A stretch of 64,000 bases of DNA from Paenibacillus xylaniclasticus (GCF_004001065.1 NZ_BIML01000001.1:62001-126000); one strand, 5' to 3'. Positions 1 to 9,082 are shown, counted from the first letter of the stretch. Notes: generated by a model not told the origin, from the letters alone. A program made the numbers and translations.

Positions 1-2
1 AG

Positions 3-518
3 CTCAAAGAACGGATGACCCGCTTCACCGAGAAGGTGCTGCATTCTCTTGAGCTTCTCAATGGCTGTTTTCATCTGGAGGTCATCGACCGCAATAGCTG
101 CGAAGCCGTATTCTTGGAAATCGGTGCGCGGATGGGCGGAGCCGAGACTCCATTCTTGACGCAGGATCTTTACGGAGTGAACTTGTGTGAGGAATGGATT
201 AGAATCGAGCTCGGCACCTTTACGCCGCTGAAAGTGCCAGAGAGCGGTGTGCATGGCGGATTACTGCAATTCCCTGAGCCTCCAGGTACACCTGTCGAAG
301 TCATAAGCGTAACGAGCCTGCTTGGAGTCATTCCTGAAATTTATCACGAACGGATTCCAGAGCCAGGTGAGATCATGGACGGCAAAGGCTCTTATTATCA
401 TATTAGCGGCAGATATATGTTTCGAGGCGACAGCGAAGCACAGGTCGAACAGGCAATTCATCGTGCGATCGAATGCTTCCGGATCGAAGCGAAGCCGCTG
501 GAGCAGGTGCAAGCATAA
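3..518 (+). CDS. ATP-grasp ligase, C-terminal part (cut by window start)
   Basis: The frame is open from the first bases of the window, so the true start lies upstream and only about 172 residues are visible. The segment FLEIGARMGGAE is the end of an ATP-grasp fold: the Glu, Arg and Gly-Gly belong to the metal and phosphate binding site. The following residues form the usual closing subdomain. ATP-grasp enzymes join a carboxylate to an amine through an acyl phosphate; the substrates cannot be read from this piece. A second, full-length ATP-grasp gene starts 36 bases downstream on the same strand, so the two probably form an operon for a small amide or dipeptide product. Family assignment is firm, the product is unknown. 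Confidence 0.85.
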   Translation, partial: LKERMTRFTEKVLHSLELLNGCFHLEVIDRNSCEAVFLEIGARMGGAETPFLTQDLYGVNLCEEWIRIELGTFTPLKVPESGVHGGLLQFPEPPGTPVEVISVTSLLGVIPEIYHERIPEPGEIMDGKGSYYHISGRYMFRGDSEAQVEQAIHRAIECFRIEAKPLEQVQA

Positions 519-554
519 TCGTTCATACAGTAGGATGAAGAGAGGTGCGGCCGA

Positions 555-2036
555 ATGAAAAACATTTTACTCGTCAGCGATCTGGGAGGGTTTCCGCCTT
601 CCGTTGAAACGTTATCGAAGCTGGCGAATGTATCGGTATATGTTCCGCGTCCCAGTGCGGTAACGAGGAAGTATATGGAGACCGTTCACCGCTATGCGCA
701 CGCTGTTCTGCAAGAACGTACGGCCTTCTCTCCGAGCGGATATGTCCATCCGGATTGGGTCACATTCAAGGGAGCGGAGCCATATACGTTATCGGATGAT
801 GAGATGGTAGAGGCTATTATATCAGCTGCTAGGAAGTTCGAGGCGGACGGAATTATTTTCGGCGGAGCGGAAAATATGGTGCTGTCCGTTGCGCGTGCAG
901 CTGAAGCGCTCGGTCTGCGGTCCGCAGGAGTCATGCCTGCACGGAGGGCGCGCAACAAGCTAACGATGAGAGAGACGTTCCGATCAGCAGCTGTTCCGTC
1001 GCCAGAATTCCGCGCCATTAACAGCGAGGAGGATTTACGAGATGCGGTACGTGAGTTAGGTTATCCGCTTGTGCTGAAGCCAACCTACTTAGCTTGCTCC
1101 ATCGGCGTAACGCTGCTTGATGGCACACGTGATCCGATTGAAGTGTATCGGCAGGTTCGGCAAAGCATCAGCGCAGATTCAGGCGATCTGCTCCTATTCA
1201 ATGATGATTGCCTCTTCATTGTAGAGTCCTATATGGAGGGCTGCAACGCAGATTGGTATGACGATCCGAGATTCGCCGATTACGTTTCGGTAGAAGGGAT
1301 GATGGTCGGCGGACGTTATCATCCGATTGCGATTACAGATAAGGCTCCTATGCATTCGAGCTTCACGGAGACAGCTCACATTGTACCGAGTGTGCTGGAC
1401 GAGGAGGCAAGAGCCATTATCGTGGAAGCTTGCCGGAAGGCGAACGAAAGCTTAGGACTGGAGAATTGTCCAACCCATACCGAAGTAAAGCTGATGAAGA
1501 ATAGGCAGGTTGGCATCATCGAGACTGCAGCTCGGTTTGGTGGCTGGAACATTATTCCGCAAATAAATCAGGTTTATGGTCTAGATCTTACCAAAGCTTG
1601 GGCGGAAGTGATTCTGTATGGTCAGACAGACGAATTGCCTGCGACGTGCTTGGCTGAATCGTCCATATCCCGCTGCAACGTACGGATCTATCTAGAGGAC
1701 GATGTCACGATCAAGAGCAATCAGTCCTACCAATATAACGGTCACACGCCTTTGGACGAGCTGTTGCCGCCTGGTGTGAAGCTTGTACAAGAGAGTGAAA
1801 TTGCTTTAGGCTCGACCGTAAGTACGATCCCAGAGCTGAACGCGATGAGCTTTGTTTCGACGCTCGATCTGGAAGCTGAAGATTCTCGATCGCTAGGAGA
1901 AGCTGTTCAGCAAATTCGCCACAAGGTACGGTTAGATGTAGAGAAGCTTCCGAATGTAAGCATAACGCAGGAGCTGCCGCCTAAATCCTCCGCCAATGAA
2001 ACGAAGGAAGCTTTGCTGACGGGAAACCGTGCTTAA
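555..2036 (+). CDS. ATP-grasp domain ligase
   Basis: This 493-residue protein has an N-terminal Rossmann-like preATP-grasp region (about 1-110), an ATP-grasp core (about 130-370) and a C-terminal extension. The nucleotide-binding strand reads LVLKPTYLACSIGV near residue 175. The metal-binding segments THTEVKL (near 306) and IIETAARFGGW (near 325) carry the expected acidic, Arg and Gly-Gly residues. It resembles the broad carnosine-synthase/biotin-carboxylase-like group, which makes amide bonds in dipeptides and related metabolites. The start is supported by the ribosome site AGAGAGGTG just upstream. It follows another ATP-grasp gene and is closed by a strong terminator; an ABC exporter comes next, which suggests synthesis and export of a small peptide-like compound. 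That link is inference. Confidence 0.85.
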   Translation: MKNILLVSDLGGFPPSVETLSKLANVSVYVPRPSAVTRKYMETVHRYAHAVLQERTAFSPSGYVHPDWVTFKGAEPYTLSDDEMVEAIISAARKFEADGIIFGGAENMVLSVARAAEALGLRSAGVMPARRARNKLTMRETFRSAAVPSPEFRAINSEEDLRDAVRELGYPLVLKPTYLACSIGVTLLDGTRDPIEVYRQVRQSISADSGDLLLFNDDCLFIVESYMEGCNADWYDDPRFADYVSVEGMMVGGRYHPIAITDKAPMHSSFTETAHIVPSVLDEEARAIIVEACRKANESLGLENCPTHTEVKLMKNRQVGIIETAARFGGWNIIPQINQVYGLDLTKAWAEVILYGQTDELPATCLAESSISRCNVRIYLEDDVTIKSNQSYQYNGHTPLDELLPPGVKLVQESEIALGSTVSTIPELNAMSFVSTLDLEAEDSRSLGEAVQQIRHKVRLDVEKLPNVSITQELPPKSSANETKEALLTGNRA

Positions 2037-2059
2037 TATTTTCATGCATCTATCATCCG

Positions 2060-2088
2060 CGAACACTCATACGAGTGTTCGTTTTTTT
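2060..2088 (+). terminator. Rho-independent terminator after the ATP-grasp pair
   Basis: A nine-base-pair stem (CGAACACTC pairing with GAGTGTTCG), a four-base loop and seven T residues follow the stop codon of the ATP-grasp gene by about 24 bases. Confidence 0.9.
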
Positions 2089-2122
2089 GTTACACTACAA
2101 ATATGTTCATCAGGGGGATATA

Positions 2123-2152
2123 ATGAAACACAGTTATGGAGGAGATTTTTGA
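2123..2152 (+). CDS. Possible nine-codon leader peptide before the ABC exporter
   Basis: An ATG preceded six bases upstream by the purine-rich site AGGGGG opens a frame encoding MKHSYGGDF and stopping at TGA 2150-2152. The stop sits at the edge of the exporter's own ribosome site (AAAGGAG at 2152-2158). Translation of this micro-frame would run a ribosome up to the exporter start. It may be a translational coupling or leader peptide, or may be chance; no attenuator hairpin is evident between it and the exporter. Confidence 0.3.
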   Translation: MKHSYGGDF

Positions 2153-2167
2153 AAGGAGCTTATGATC

Positions 2168-3913
2168 TTGTCTAATTTCAGGGCCTATTTTAGTTTCGTC
2201 AAGCCCTACTGGCATCTAGTCATACTTACAGTCGTTATCGGCGTCATAAAGTTCGCTATACCATTAACTTTGCCTCTTATTCTGAAATATGCGGTAGACG
2301 ACGTATTATTATCATCGCAGCCTGATAAGGAAAAGATAACAAGACTGTTTACGATGATTGGAGCTGCTTCGGTATTGTTTGTCGTTATACGCTATCCGAT
2401 TGAGTATTACCGGCAATATTTTGCGCAGCTCATCACCTCTCGAACCTTATTTGATATTCGGAATAAACTGTACTCGCACTCACAACGTTTATCGCTGCGT
2501 TATTATCATAATCATAAGTCTGGCGAGATTATTTCCCGCATGATGAATGATGTGGAACAGACGAAGAGCCTCGTGGAGACGGGGATGATGAATATATGGC
2601 TGGATCTTATCACGCTCTCCATCGCGTTAGGAATTATGAGTTACATGGATGCCTCCTTAACGCTCGTAGCGATCGCGATTCTTCCGTTTTATGCGATCGC
2701 CGTCAAGCTGCTCTATAAGCGTTTGCGGCAGTTAACGAAAGCGAGATCACAATCCTTAGCCGAAATGCAGGGCTACCTGTATGAGCGGATCAATGGAATA
2801 CCGGTCATCAAGAGCTTTACTTTAGAGCAGCACGAGCAGCGGCAGTTCGGCCACAAAAATGAACAATTTCTTAAACGGGCAATTGCACAGACCCGATGGA
2901 ATGCGCTTACGAACGGCATTATTAACACGTTAACTGATATCGCCCCGCTATTAGTCATTGCATATGGCGGATATCAGGTCATCCAAGGTCATCTCACCGT
3001 CGGGGCATTCGTGGCATTCTTCGGATATTTGGAGAGGCTCTATAACCCACTTCGACGAATTGTCAATTCTTCGACGGAGCTTACGCAAGCTAGTGCGTCA
3101 CTGGAACGTGTGCTGGAATTTATGAGAGAGCCCTATGATATTGATGATGCTCCTCATGCCAAGCCAATAAGGGATATACAGGGACGAATCCAGTTCAACG
3201 ATGTATGGTTCAAATATGCCGATGAATCCGACTGGGTGCTGAAAGGGATTACCCTTGACATTCGTCCTGGTGAAACGATCGCGTTCGTCGGGATGAGCGG
3301 GGGAGGCAAATCGTCTATCGTCGGGTTAATTCCGCGCTTATATGATGTCCAACAGGGGACAGTCACCTTTGACCATGAGGATGTTCGTAATCTTACGCTG
3401 AATAGTTTACGAAGCCAGATCGGCATCGTACTGCAGGACAATATTTTGTTTAGCGGCACGATATACGAGAACATATTGCTAGGAAGACCTGACGCTACAG
3501 AGGAAGAGGTACGAGAAGCAGCCAGAGCTGCGAATGCGCATCATTTTATTGAAGAGCTGCCGCAAGGATACGATACACAAATTGGCGAGAAGGGCGTCAA
3601 ACTATCGGGCGGACAAAAGCAGCGGGTCGCTATAGCGCGTGTATTTCTGAAAAATCCGCTTGTCATTATATTGGATGAAGCGACATCGGCACTGGATCTT
3701 GAATCCGAGCATCTCGTCCAGGAATCACTCGAGCAGCTGGCCCGCCAGCGCACGACGATCATCATTGCCCATCGACTGTCGACGATTACCCATGCGGACA
3801 AAATTGTTCTCATTGAACATGGTGAAATTAAAGAGGTAGGTACGCACCAGGAGCTAATGGAGCTAGATGGCGCTTATGCGCGGCTGTTTAGCATTCAAAA
3901 CGTTGGAGAGTAA
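2168..3913 (+). CDS. ABC exporter, fused permease-ATPase
   Basis: A half-transporter of about 581 residues: six transmembrane segments in the first 310 residues, then a nucleotide-binding domain. Walker A is GMSGGGKSS near residue 376, the signature LSGGQKQR near 481, Walker B with catalytic Glu in IILDEATSALD near 500, and the H-loop His in IIAHRLSTI near 534. This is the layout of homodimeric BmrA/MsbA-type exporters of drugs, lipids or peptides at the cell membrane. I chose TTG at 2168 because AAAGGAG (2152-2158) is nine bases away; an in-frame ATG at 2162 is only three bases from that site. A terminator separates it from the ATP-grasp pair, so co-function is possible but not shown. Confidence 0.93.
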   Translation: MSNFRAYFSFVKPYWHLVILTVVIGVIKFAIPLTLPLILKYAVDDVLLSSQPDKEKITRLFTMIGAASVLFVVIRYPIEYYRQYFAQLITSRTLFDIRNKLYSHSQRLSLRYYHNHKSGEIISRMMNDVEQTKSLVETGMMNIWLDLITLSIALGIMSYMDASLTLVAIAILPFYAIAVKLLYKRLRQLTKARSQSLAEMQGYLYERINGIPVIKSFTLEQHEQRQFGHKNEQFLKRAIAQTRWNALTNGIINTLTDIAPLLVIAYGGYQVIQGHLTVGAFVAFFGYLERLYNPLRRIVNSSTELTQASASLERVLEFMREPYDIDDAPHAKPIRDIQGRIQFNDVWFKYADESDWVLKGITLDIRPGETIAFVGMSGGGKSSIVGLIPRLYDVQQGTVTFDHEDVRNLTLNSLRSQIGIVLQDNILFSGTIYENILLGRPDATEEEVREAARAANAHHFIEELPQGYDTQIGEKGVKLSGGQKQRVAIARVFLKNPLVIILDEATSALDLESEHLVQESLEQLARQRTTIIIAHRLSTITHADKIVLIEHGEIKEVGTHQELMELDGAYARLFSIQNVGE

Positions 3914-3932
3914 GAAGTAGTGTAATCTATTT

Positions 3933-3964
3933 AAGAGCTGCCTTATTGAGGAGCTCTTTTTTTT
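3933..3964 (+). terminator. Rho-independent terminator after the ABC exporter
   Basis: AAGAGCT at 3933-3939 pairs with AGCTCTT at 3952-3958, followed by a run of T. It ends the exporter transcript before the tetR promoter. Confidence 0.85.
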
Positions 3965-3979
3965 CTGCCGCTCCCTATA

Positions 3980-4026
3980 TTGACAATCTGCCATCAATAT
4001 CCATACAATATGAATGAATCATTCAT
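3980..4026 (+). promoter_or_regulatory. tetR promoter with palindromic operator
   Basis: The -35 box TTGACA (3980-3985) and -10 box TACAAT (4004-4009) are 18 bases apart. Directly after the -10 box lies a perfect palindrome with eight-base arms, ATGAATGA-A-TCATTCAT (4010-4026), placed to block transcription start. The same half-site recurs at 4755-4775 before the exporter pair, which marks both as binding sites for the TetR protein encoded between them. Confidence 0.85.
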
Positions 4027-4039
4027 TTCGAGGTGATAT

Positions 4040-4714
4040 ATGGCTGACGCGAGACTTCATAGCATCTATTTTCATGCAGGCAGACTTTTCAATACCAAGC
4101 GTTACGCGAATACGAAAGTATCTGAAATTGCTGCGGCTGCTGGCATTGCCACGGGCACGATCTACAATCTATTTACTAGTAAGAAGGCCATCCTGACCTT
4201 TGTCATCCGTGCTTCATTGGACAAGGATTACCTTGACTCCGATATTTCGCTTCCAATCGAAGATGCCGACATGAACCATCTGAACGACCTTTGCGTAAAG
4301 CTGTATAATCGAATCTTCAACGATGTTTTACGAATCGTGGATGAGGAAGGGGCAATTATTAAAAGCTTCAAACAGATGATATCCGATATTTTTGACATGA
4401 ATGCGGACGTCTTGCTTGCAACTGGCAATATCGAGACGAACGCGAGCATTCTACGCGAATTGGCTAACGCCTTTTTCCCAGCGAAGGAAAGGTTTTTCCA
4501 AGTCTTCGAGCATAATTTAACGATCTACATGGAAGCAGGCGAAATTCAAAAGCTCGATTACCCGCGCGTCCACGTTCAATGTATCAACGACATATTGACC
4601 TGGTGGGCGATGAACGCAAACATCTTAATGCCCGACATCTCTGTACCGCGCGATAAAGCACGTGAAACTGCTGTCGATCTCGTGACGAGGGCATACTTCA
4701 TTGACCCTAATTAA
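4040..4714 (+). CDS. TetR-family repressor of the adjacent exporter pair
   Basis: A 224-residue regulator with the usual N-terminal helix-turn-helix (about residues 24-48, VSEIAAAAGIATGTIYNLF) and a helical ligand-binding domain that I cannot match to a known effector. The ribosome site AGGTG lies five bases before the ATG. Palindromes sharing the ATGAATGA half-site stand at its own promoter and before the following ABC genes, so it very likely represses itself and the exporter pair until a ligand binds. The short gap to the ABC genes holds a hairpin without a T-run, so some readthrough is plausible. Confidence 0.9.
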   Translation: MADARLHSIYFHAGRLFNTKRYANTKVSEIAAAAGIATGTIYNLFTSKKAILTFVIRASLDKDYLDSDISLPIEDADMNHLNDLCVKLYNRIFNDVLRIVDEEGAIIKSFKQMISDIFDMNADVLLATGNIETNASILRELANAFFPAKERFFQVFEHNLTIYMEAGEIQKLDYPRVHVQCINDILTWWAMNANILMPDISVPRDKARETAVDLVTRAYFIDPN

Positions 4715-4718
4715 ATCC

Positions 4719-4737
4719 GGCACGCTCTACGCGTGCC
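4719..4737 (+). terminator. GC-rich hairpin after tetR
   Basis: GGCACGC (4719-4725) pairs with GCGTGCC (4731-4737) around a five-base loop. No T-run follows, so it may be a weak terminator, a processing site or a partial barrier between tetR and the exporter genes. Confidence 0.5.
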
Positions 4738-4754
4738 AAATAAAATGAACGAAA

Positions 4755-4775
4755 ATGAATGAATGGTTCATTCAT
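4755..4775 (+). promoter_or_regulatory. Second TetR operator, before the exporter pair
   Basis: A perfect inverted repeat with nine-base arms: ATGAATGAA, spacer TGG, then TTCATTCAT. Its half-site matches the operator at 4010-4026. It lies 25 bases before the exporter's start codon, close to or downstream of any transcription start. I could not place a convincing -35/-10 pair here. Confidence 0.8.
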
Positions 4776-4800
4776 AACAATCGCAAAAGGAGATGCTCTT

Positions 4801-6543
4801 ATGAAAGCAAGCTTCAGTATGCCTGAAATGTCCAGTTCAACCCCAAGCACTTTACAGGTCATGCGGCGCTATCTGACAATCAATGCGAAACATTCCTCGA
4901 TTCTCGTACTAACGATCTTTTTCTCGTTATTGACATCCGTCGTATTAGGTTTTATGACGCAATGTCTTCATGCCATCATAGATGATTACGGCGTGAGGGG
5001 CACCATCGTTAATAAGCAAACCGTCATGTTATTCATCTCTCTAATGTTATTAATTCCCTCGCAATATTTGCAGCAATTTCTTGGTATTAAATACAGCGAG
5101 CTATGCGACCGTACGATGCGCGATAAAACATTTACGATCGTCGCCAAAATCGACAAGCAAACTCTTGATAGCCACACGGTGGGTGACATCCTGTCACGTG
5201 CCAATAGCGATCTAAACCAAATTAACGGTTCCTTGCAAAATTATTTCTCCGTACGGCTGCCGCAGCAAATCATCGGCCTCGCGGCGCTATTCGTATCCCT
5301 CTATATAAACTGGCAATTAACGCTGTTCTCGCTTGCCATTGTGCCGGTAATCGCAATGCTGCAAGTAAAAATTTCCAGCCCATTAACCCGCTACGTGCAG
5401 CAATGGCAGCAAGCCGCCGGCGAATCGCTGTCTATTGCGAATAACTTGATGGGCGGTTATGAAATCGCTAAAGCGTACAATTTAGCCGAGCGTATACGTC
5501 ACCGTTACGATGCAGCGGTGGATCAATCGGCAATAAATGGAATCAAGGCCAATCGAGCGACCCTATGGCTATCTCCACTAGGACAGGTTATGTTCTTCCT
5601 TCCTCAAATCATTATTTGCGGCTTTGGCGTATATTTGGCCAGCATTCATCAAATCAGTTCAGGGGGCGTTATGTCCGTCATTATATTAAGTGTGTTTATC
5701 GGAAATCCGATCGGGGACCTCTCATCCGTGCTTGCCAATTTCAAAACAGCGCGAGGTTGCGCTTCAAGGGTGTTCGAACTGTGGGATCTGCCGCTTGAAT
5801 CGACGGGTGGACCCGTAACAGAGCCGGAAGGCGACGTTATCCTGTTCAATAACGTTGTGTTCTCCTATCCGAACAAGCAGCTCTTGTTAACAGGAATAAC
5901 GTTCTCCGTCAAGCGTGGTGAACATATCGCACTTGTCGGAGCAAGCGGCTCGGGAAAGTCAACCGCAATAAAGCTGCTCATGGCGCTTTACCGCAAGCAG
6001 GGAGGCGATATATCTCTATTCGGCCATTCCATAGAAGCATGGTCAACGGATGCGCTTCGTGAACAAATCTCCTACGTTGGACAGGAAGCGTATCTGTTTG
6101 CCGGGAGCATATGGGACAACGTAGCGATTGGAAAGCAAGGAGCATCGAACTCGCAAATACAAGCCGCAATCGATGCCGCGCTGCTTAACGATATCGATTT
6201 GAATAGAGAAATTGGCGAACGCGGACTTCGTCTTTCCGGCGGACAGCGACAACGAGTCGCGATCGCCCGGGCAATGTTGAAGGACGCTCCTGTCCTCGTA
6301 CTAGACGAGCCTACCTCCGCGCTAGATACACAAAGCGAAGCATTGGTGTCGGAAGCGCTACGGCGGCTTATGCAAGGACGCACCACAATCGTTATCGCAC
6401 ACCGGTTGTCTGCGCTGCGAAATGTCGATCGCATTGTATGCCTCGAAGAAGGACGAATTGCGGAGAGCGGTACACATGAACAACTGATGGCGTCTCAAGG
6501 CGTCTATTATCGACTCTACAAATCGCAGGAGGAGACCATATGA
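4801..6543 (+). CDS. ABC exporter subunit A (heterodimer)
   Basis: A half-transporter of 580 residues with an N-terminal six-helix membrane domain and a C-terminal ATPase domain. Walker A is VGASGSGKST near residue 380, the signature is LSGGQRQR, Walker B ends in LVLDEPTSALD with its catalytic Glu, and the switch His is in IIAHRLSAL. The start at 4801 is set by AAAGGAGATG upstream; an in-frame ATG at 4759 lies inside the operator and is rejected. The stop overlaps the start of the next ABC gene (ATGA), as expected for two subunits made in equal amount. Substrate is unknown; TetR control suggests a drug, toxin or signal. Confidence 0.93.
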   Translation: MKASFSMPEMSSSTPSTLQVMRRYLTINAKHSSILVLTIFFSLLTSVVLGFMTQCLHAIIDDYGVRGTIVNKQTVMLFISLMLLIPSQYLQQFLGIKYSELCDRTMRDKTFTIVAKIDKQTLDSHTVGDILSRANSDLNQINGSLQNYFSVRLPQQIIGLAALFVSLYINWQLTLFSLAIVPVIAMLQVKISSPLTRYVQQWQQAAGESLSIANNLMGGYEIAKAYNLAERIRHRYDAAVDQSAINGIKANRATLWLSPLGQVMFFLPQIIICGFGVYLASIHQISSGGVMSVIILSVFIGNPIGDLSSVLANFKTARGCASRVFELWDLPLESTGGPVTEPEGDVILFNNVVFSYPNKQLLLTGITFSVKRGEHIALVGASGSGKSTAIKLLMALYRKQGGDISLFGHSIEAWSTDALREQISYVGQEAYLFAGSIWDNVAIGKQGASNSQIQAAIDAALLNDIDLNREIGERGLRLSGGQRQRVAIARAMLKDAPVLVLDEPTSALDTQSEALVSEALRRLMQGRTTIVIAHRLSALRNVDRIVCLEEGRIAESGTHEQLMASQGVYYRLYKSQEETI

Positions 6544-8312
6544 AATCAGCATTATATAACATCCGACACACCTTCAAAATGATGGCATGGTCATGGCGGT
6601 TTATTCGGTCGTGGCAAAAGCGATATTGGCTATGCTCCACACTTAGTGTTCTACAGAACGCATGGATGACGATCACCTCCGCCTACCTAATAGGACAGAC
6701 GACAGCTCACGCCGCATCGGGTAACTTTGCAGCGATGCTCAATACAATCGCCATAGTTACTGTCATTATGATGATTGGCATTATGGTCATTACGTCGGTA
6801 AATTATTACACTTCACAAATCTATGTCCTGGGCCTGGCACAATTACGCAAAGCGTTGTTCGCCAAATTAACCGGGATGCCCGCAGCGGCAGCCAATCGCC
6901 ATCTATCCGGTGATTTGACCAATCGGATGAGCATGGATGTAGAACATACAGCCTCGTTTTTCGGTCCCATGGTGACTGGTAATCGTAGTTTATTTGCCAT
7001 CCCTGTCAGTATTCTGACCGCGATAGTGATTTGCATCGTAAAGCAGCCCACCATTGGCATCATGAATCTCATTTTTGTACTGATTAGCATCTATGCGAAT
7101 CTGGCATGCATTCGACGAGAATATACATGGCATACGAAACGAGTGGGCATCCTGTCGACTTTAACGCAGCGAATGATCGACGTCATTTCAGGCAGCATCA
7201 CCGTGCGTATGTTCGGACTTTCTTCGCATTTGCAAGAGCAATATCGGATAGACTCTGAAACAGCCTATTCCTATTCAATGCGCGGTGCTCACTATAACGC
7301 GATGCGTTCATCTTCGAGCTCTGCGATCCAATGGAGCGCGATTATGGTCACTCTTGTTGCAGGGAGCTTGTTCGTTCATATGGGCATGACCGATTTAGCA
7401 ACGGTAGTGTTCATTGTGCTCCTCCAGTCGCAAATCAATAATGACGTGTTGTTGATGACTAACTCTTACCATCAGCTGCAATACGCAACGATTGCCGCAG
7501 CGCGCGTCAAGGAGATCCTCGATCATCCCGATGAACAGATGAGAGAAAATAAGGCTCTACCGAATCTAAACAGAGAGCATGCGATCGATATACGATGCGT
7601 CACGGTGTCGTATGATAATCAGCTTCCTGTCCTCAACAATATGTCCTTACAAGTAAAGAGCGGCGAGAAACTGGCTATTGTCGGCAGCAGCGGCGGAGGG
7701 AAGACGACACTGATTCGCTATTTGATGGAGCTTGCAGAAGCGGATCAAGGGGATGTTTATTTATTCGGGCAGCCTCGAGAGTGGTACTCACAGAAAGCGG
7801 TACGAGAGCTTATTGCCTATGTACCTCAAAACTGTTATCTATTTGACGGTACGATTCGAGATAATATTGCCTGGGGCCATTCCGAGGCAACAGATGAGAT
7901 GATTATGCACGCCATTCGCGAAGCTGCTTTGGAGGAATTTATCCGGCAGTTGCCCAACGGTTGGGATATGCGTGTCGGGGATCAAGGCGCTCAATTATCG
8001 GGCGGTCAGAGACAGCGTATCGCTATTGCACGTGCAATTGTAAAGGACGCGCCCATATTGCTCTTAGATGAAGCAACATCTGCACTGGATGGTGAATCGG
8101 AGGAGCACGTGCAGCTAGCACTGGAGCGACTCATGGAGGGACGTACGACGATTGTAATTGCGCATCGTTTATCCACGATCCGCAACGCTGATCGTATTAT
8201 CGTAATGGAGAATGGAGTAATTGTAGAAGAAGGTAACCATGACCAGCTGCTGATGCATTCCGGGAGATACGCACAGCTTTACCAACTGCAATTTTCTCAA
8301 CATCCATATTGA
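6540..8312 (+). CDS. ABC exporter subunit B (heterodimer)
   Basis: A 590-residue half-transporter that overlaps the previous stop by four bases, with ribosome site AGGAGG. The membrane domain covers about 1-330. The ATPase domain has Walker A VGSSGGGKTT near 380, signature LSGGQRQR, Walker B LLLDEATSALD and the switch His in IAHRLSTI. Both subunits keep a catalytic Glu, so neither site looks degenerate from these motifs. It should pair with the 4801-6543 product at the cell membrane under control of the upstream TetR. Confidence 0.93.
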   Translation: MKSALYNIRHTFKMMAWSWRFIRSWQKRYWLCSTLSVLQNAWMTITSAYLIGQTTAHAASGNFAAMLNTIAIVTVIMMIGIMVITSVNYYTSQIYVLGLAQLRKALFAKLTGMPAAAANRHLSGDLTNRMSMDVEHTASFFGPMVTGNRSLFAIPVSILTAIVICIVKQPTIGIMNLIFVLISIYANLACIRREYTWHTKRVGILSTLTQRMIDVISGSITVRMFGLSSHLQEQYRIDSETAYSYSMRGAHYNAMRSSSSSAIQWSAIMVTLVAGSLFVHMGMTDLATVVFIVLLQSQINNDVLLMTNSYHQLQYATIAAARVKEILDHPDEQMRENKALPNLNREHAIDIRCVTVSYDNQLPVLNNMSLQVKSGEKLAIVGSSGGGKTTLIRYLMELAEADQGDVYLFGQPREWYSQKAVRELIAYVPQNCYLFDGTIRDNIAWGHSEATDEMIMHAIREAALEEFIRQLPNGWDMRVGDQGAQLSGGQRQRIAIARAIVKDAPILLLDEATSALDGESEEHVQLALERLMEGRTTIVIAHRLSTIRNADRIIVMENGVIVEEGNHDQLLMHSGRYAQLYQLQFSQHPY

Positions 8313-8372
8313 ATATATCTCCATACTAATTAACTAATTTTCATAAAACGATGCATATATAGAAAAAGTAGA

Positions 8373-8401
8373 TTGATATAAATGGTAATTCGTATTATTC
8401 T
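8373..8401 (+). promoter_or_regulatory. Possible hisB promoter
   Basis: TTGATA (8373-8378), a 17-base spacer and TATTCT (8396-8401) fit a vegetative promoter with two weak positions. It lies in AT-rich sequence between the exporter and hisB. No T-box or other amino acid sensing leader is evident before hisB. Confidence 0.4.
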
Positions 8402-8467
8402 TTGTGGGAAGAGATGGAAACGCAACAACAACGGCTTGCCGCAAAGTGCGGTAGAAGGGAGCTTACT

Positions 8468-9055
8468 ATGGCAAGAGAAGCACTCATCAAAAGAACAACG
8501 AAAGAAACTGATATTACTCTTAAGCTTAATCTCGATGAATTCGGAGAAAGCAGCATTAATAGCGGAATCGGCTTTTTTGACCATATGCTCACGCTTTTTG
8601 CTTTCCGGGCGGGGATAACGCTGCATGTGGATTGCCAAGGCGACCTAGAGATTGATGGGCATCATACAGTAGAGGACATTGGAATATGTCTAGGTCAAGC
8701 TATCAAGAAGGCTTTAGGGGATAAAAGAGGAATCAACCGTTACGGCAGCTCGCGCATTCCGATGGATGAAAGCTTAGCAGTAGTGGATCTAAGCGTAGCG
8801 AATCGCTCTTTCTTAGTATTTAACGCAGAAATGCCGTCCCCACTGGTAGGGGGATATGAAACCGAACTTACCGAAGAGTTTTTTCACGCTGTAGCGAATA
8901 ATGGCGGCATTACGATTCATATCAATTTGGAATATGGTAAAAACACCCATCATATTAATGAAGCGATTTTCGTTGCATTCGGCGATGCACTGAGGAAGGC
9001 AGTTCAAATCACAAGCGATAGAATTCCGTCTACGAAGGGCACGTTATCAGTCTAG
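8468..9055 (+). CDS. hisB: Imidazoleglycerol-phosphate dehydratase
   Basis: This 195-residue protein has the normal length for bacterial HisB, which removes water from imidazole glycerol phosphate in histidine synthesis. The two metal-binding repeats are visible: FFDHMLTLFAF and DGHHTVEDIGI in the first half, MDESLA in the middle and KNTHHINEAIF in the second half, giving the His and Glu ligands of the dimanganese site. The start is fixed by AAGGGAG six bases upstream; an in-frame ATG at 8402 lacks a site. Unlike the usual his operon, it stands alone between an exporter and an oxidoreductase. No other his gene is in the window apart from a possible histidinol-phosphatase at 13958. Confidence 0.95.
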   Translation: MAREALIKRTTKETDITLKLNLDEFGESSINSGIGFFDHMLTLFAFRAGITLHVDCQGDLEIDGHHTVEDIGICLGQAIKKALGDKRGINRYGSSRIPMDESLAVVDLSVANRSFLVFNAEMPSPLVGGYETELTEEFFHAVANNGGITIHINLEYGKNTHHINEAIFVAFGDALRKAVQITSDRIPSTKGTLSV

Positions 9056-9082
9056 GATACTTACAAATACGTAATTCGTATG

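Noticed and set aside
4701-4754. A second promoter before the exporter pair
   Set aside because: TTGACC at 4701 lacks a fitting -10 box at 16-18 bases.
8313-8467. T-box or riboswitch before hisB
   Set aside because: No specifier stem, T-box sequence or terminator/antiterminator pair is visible; only a small CCGC/GCGG hairpin.
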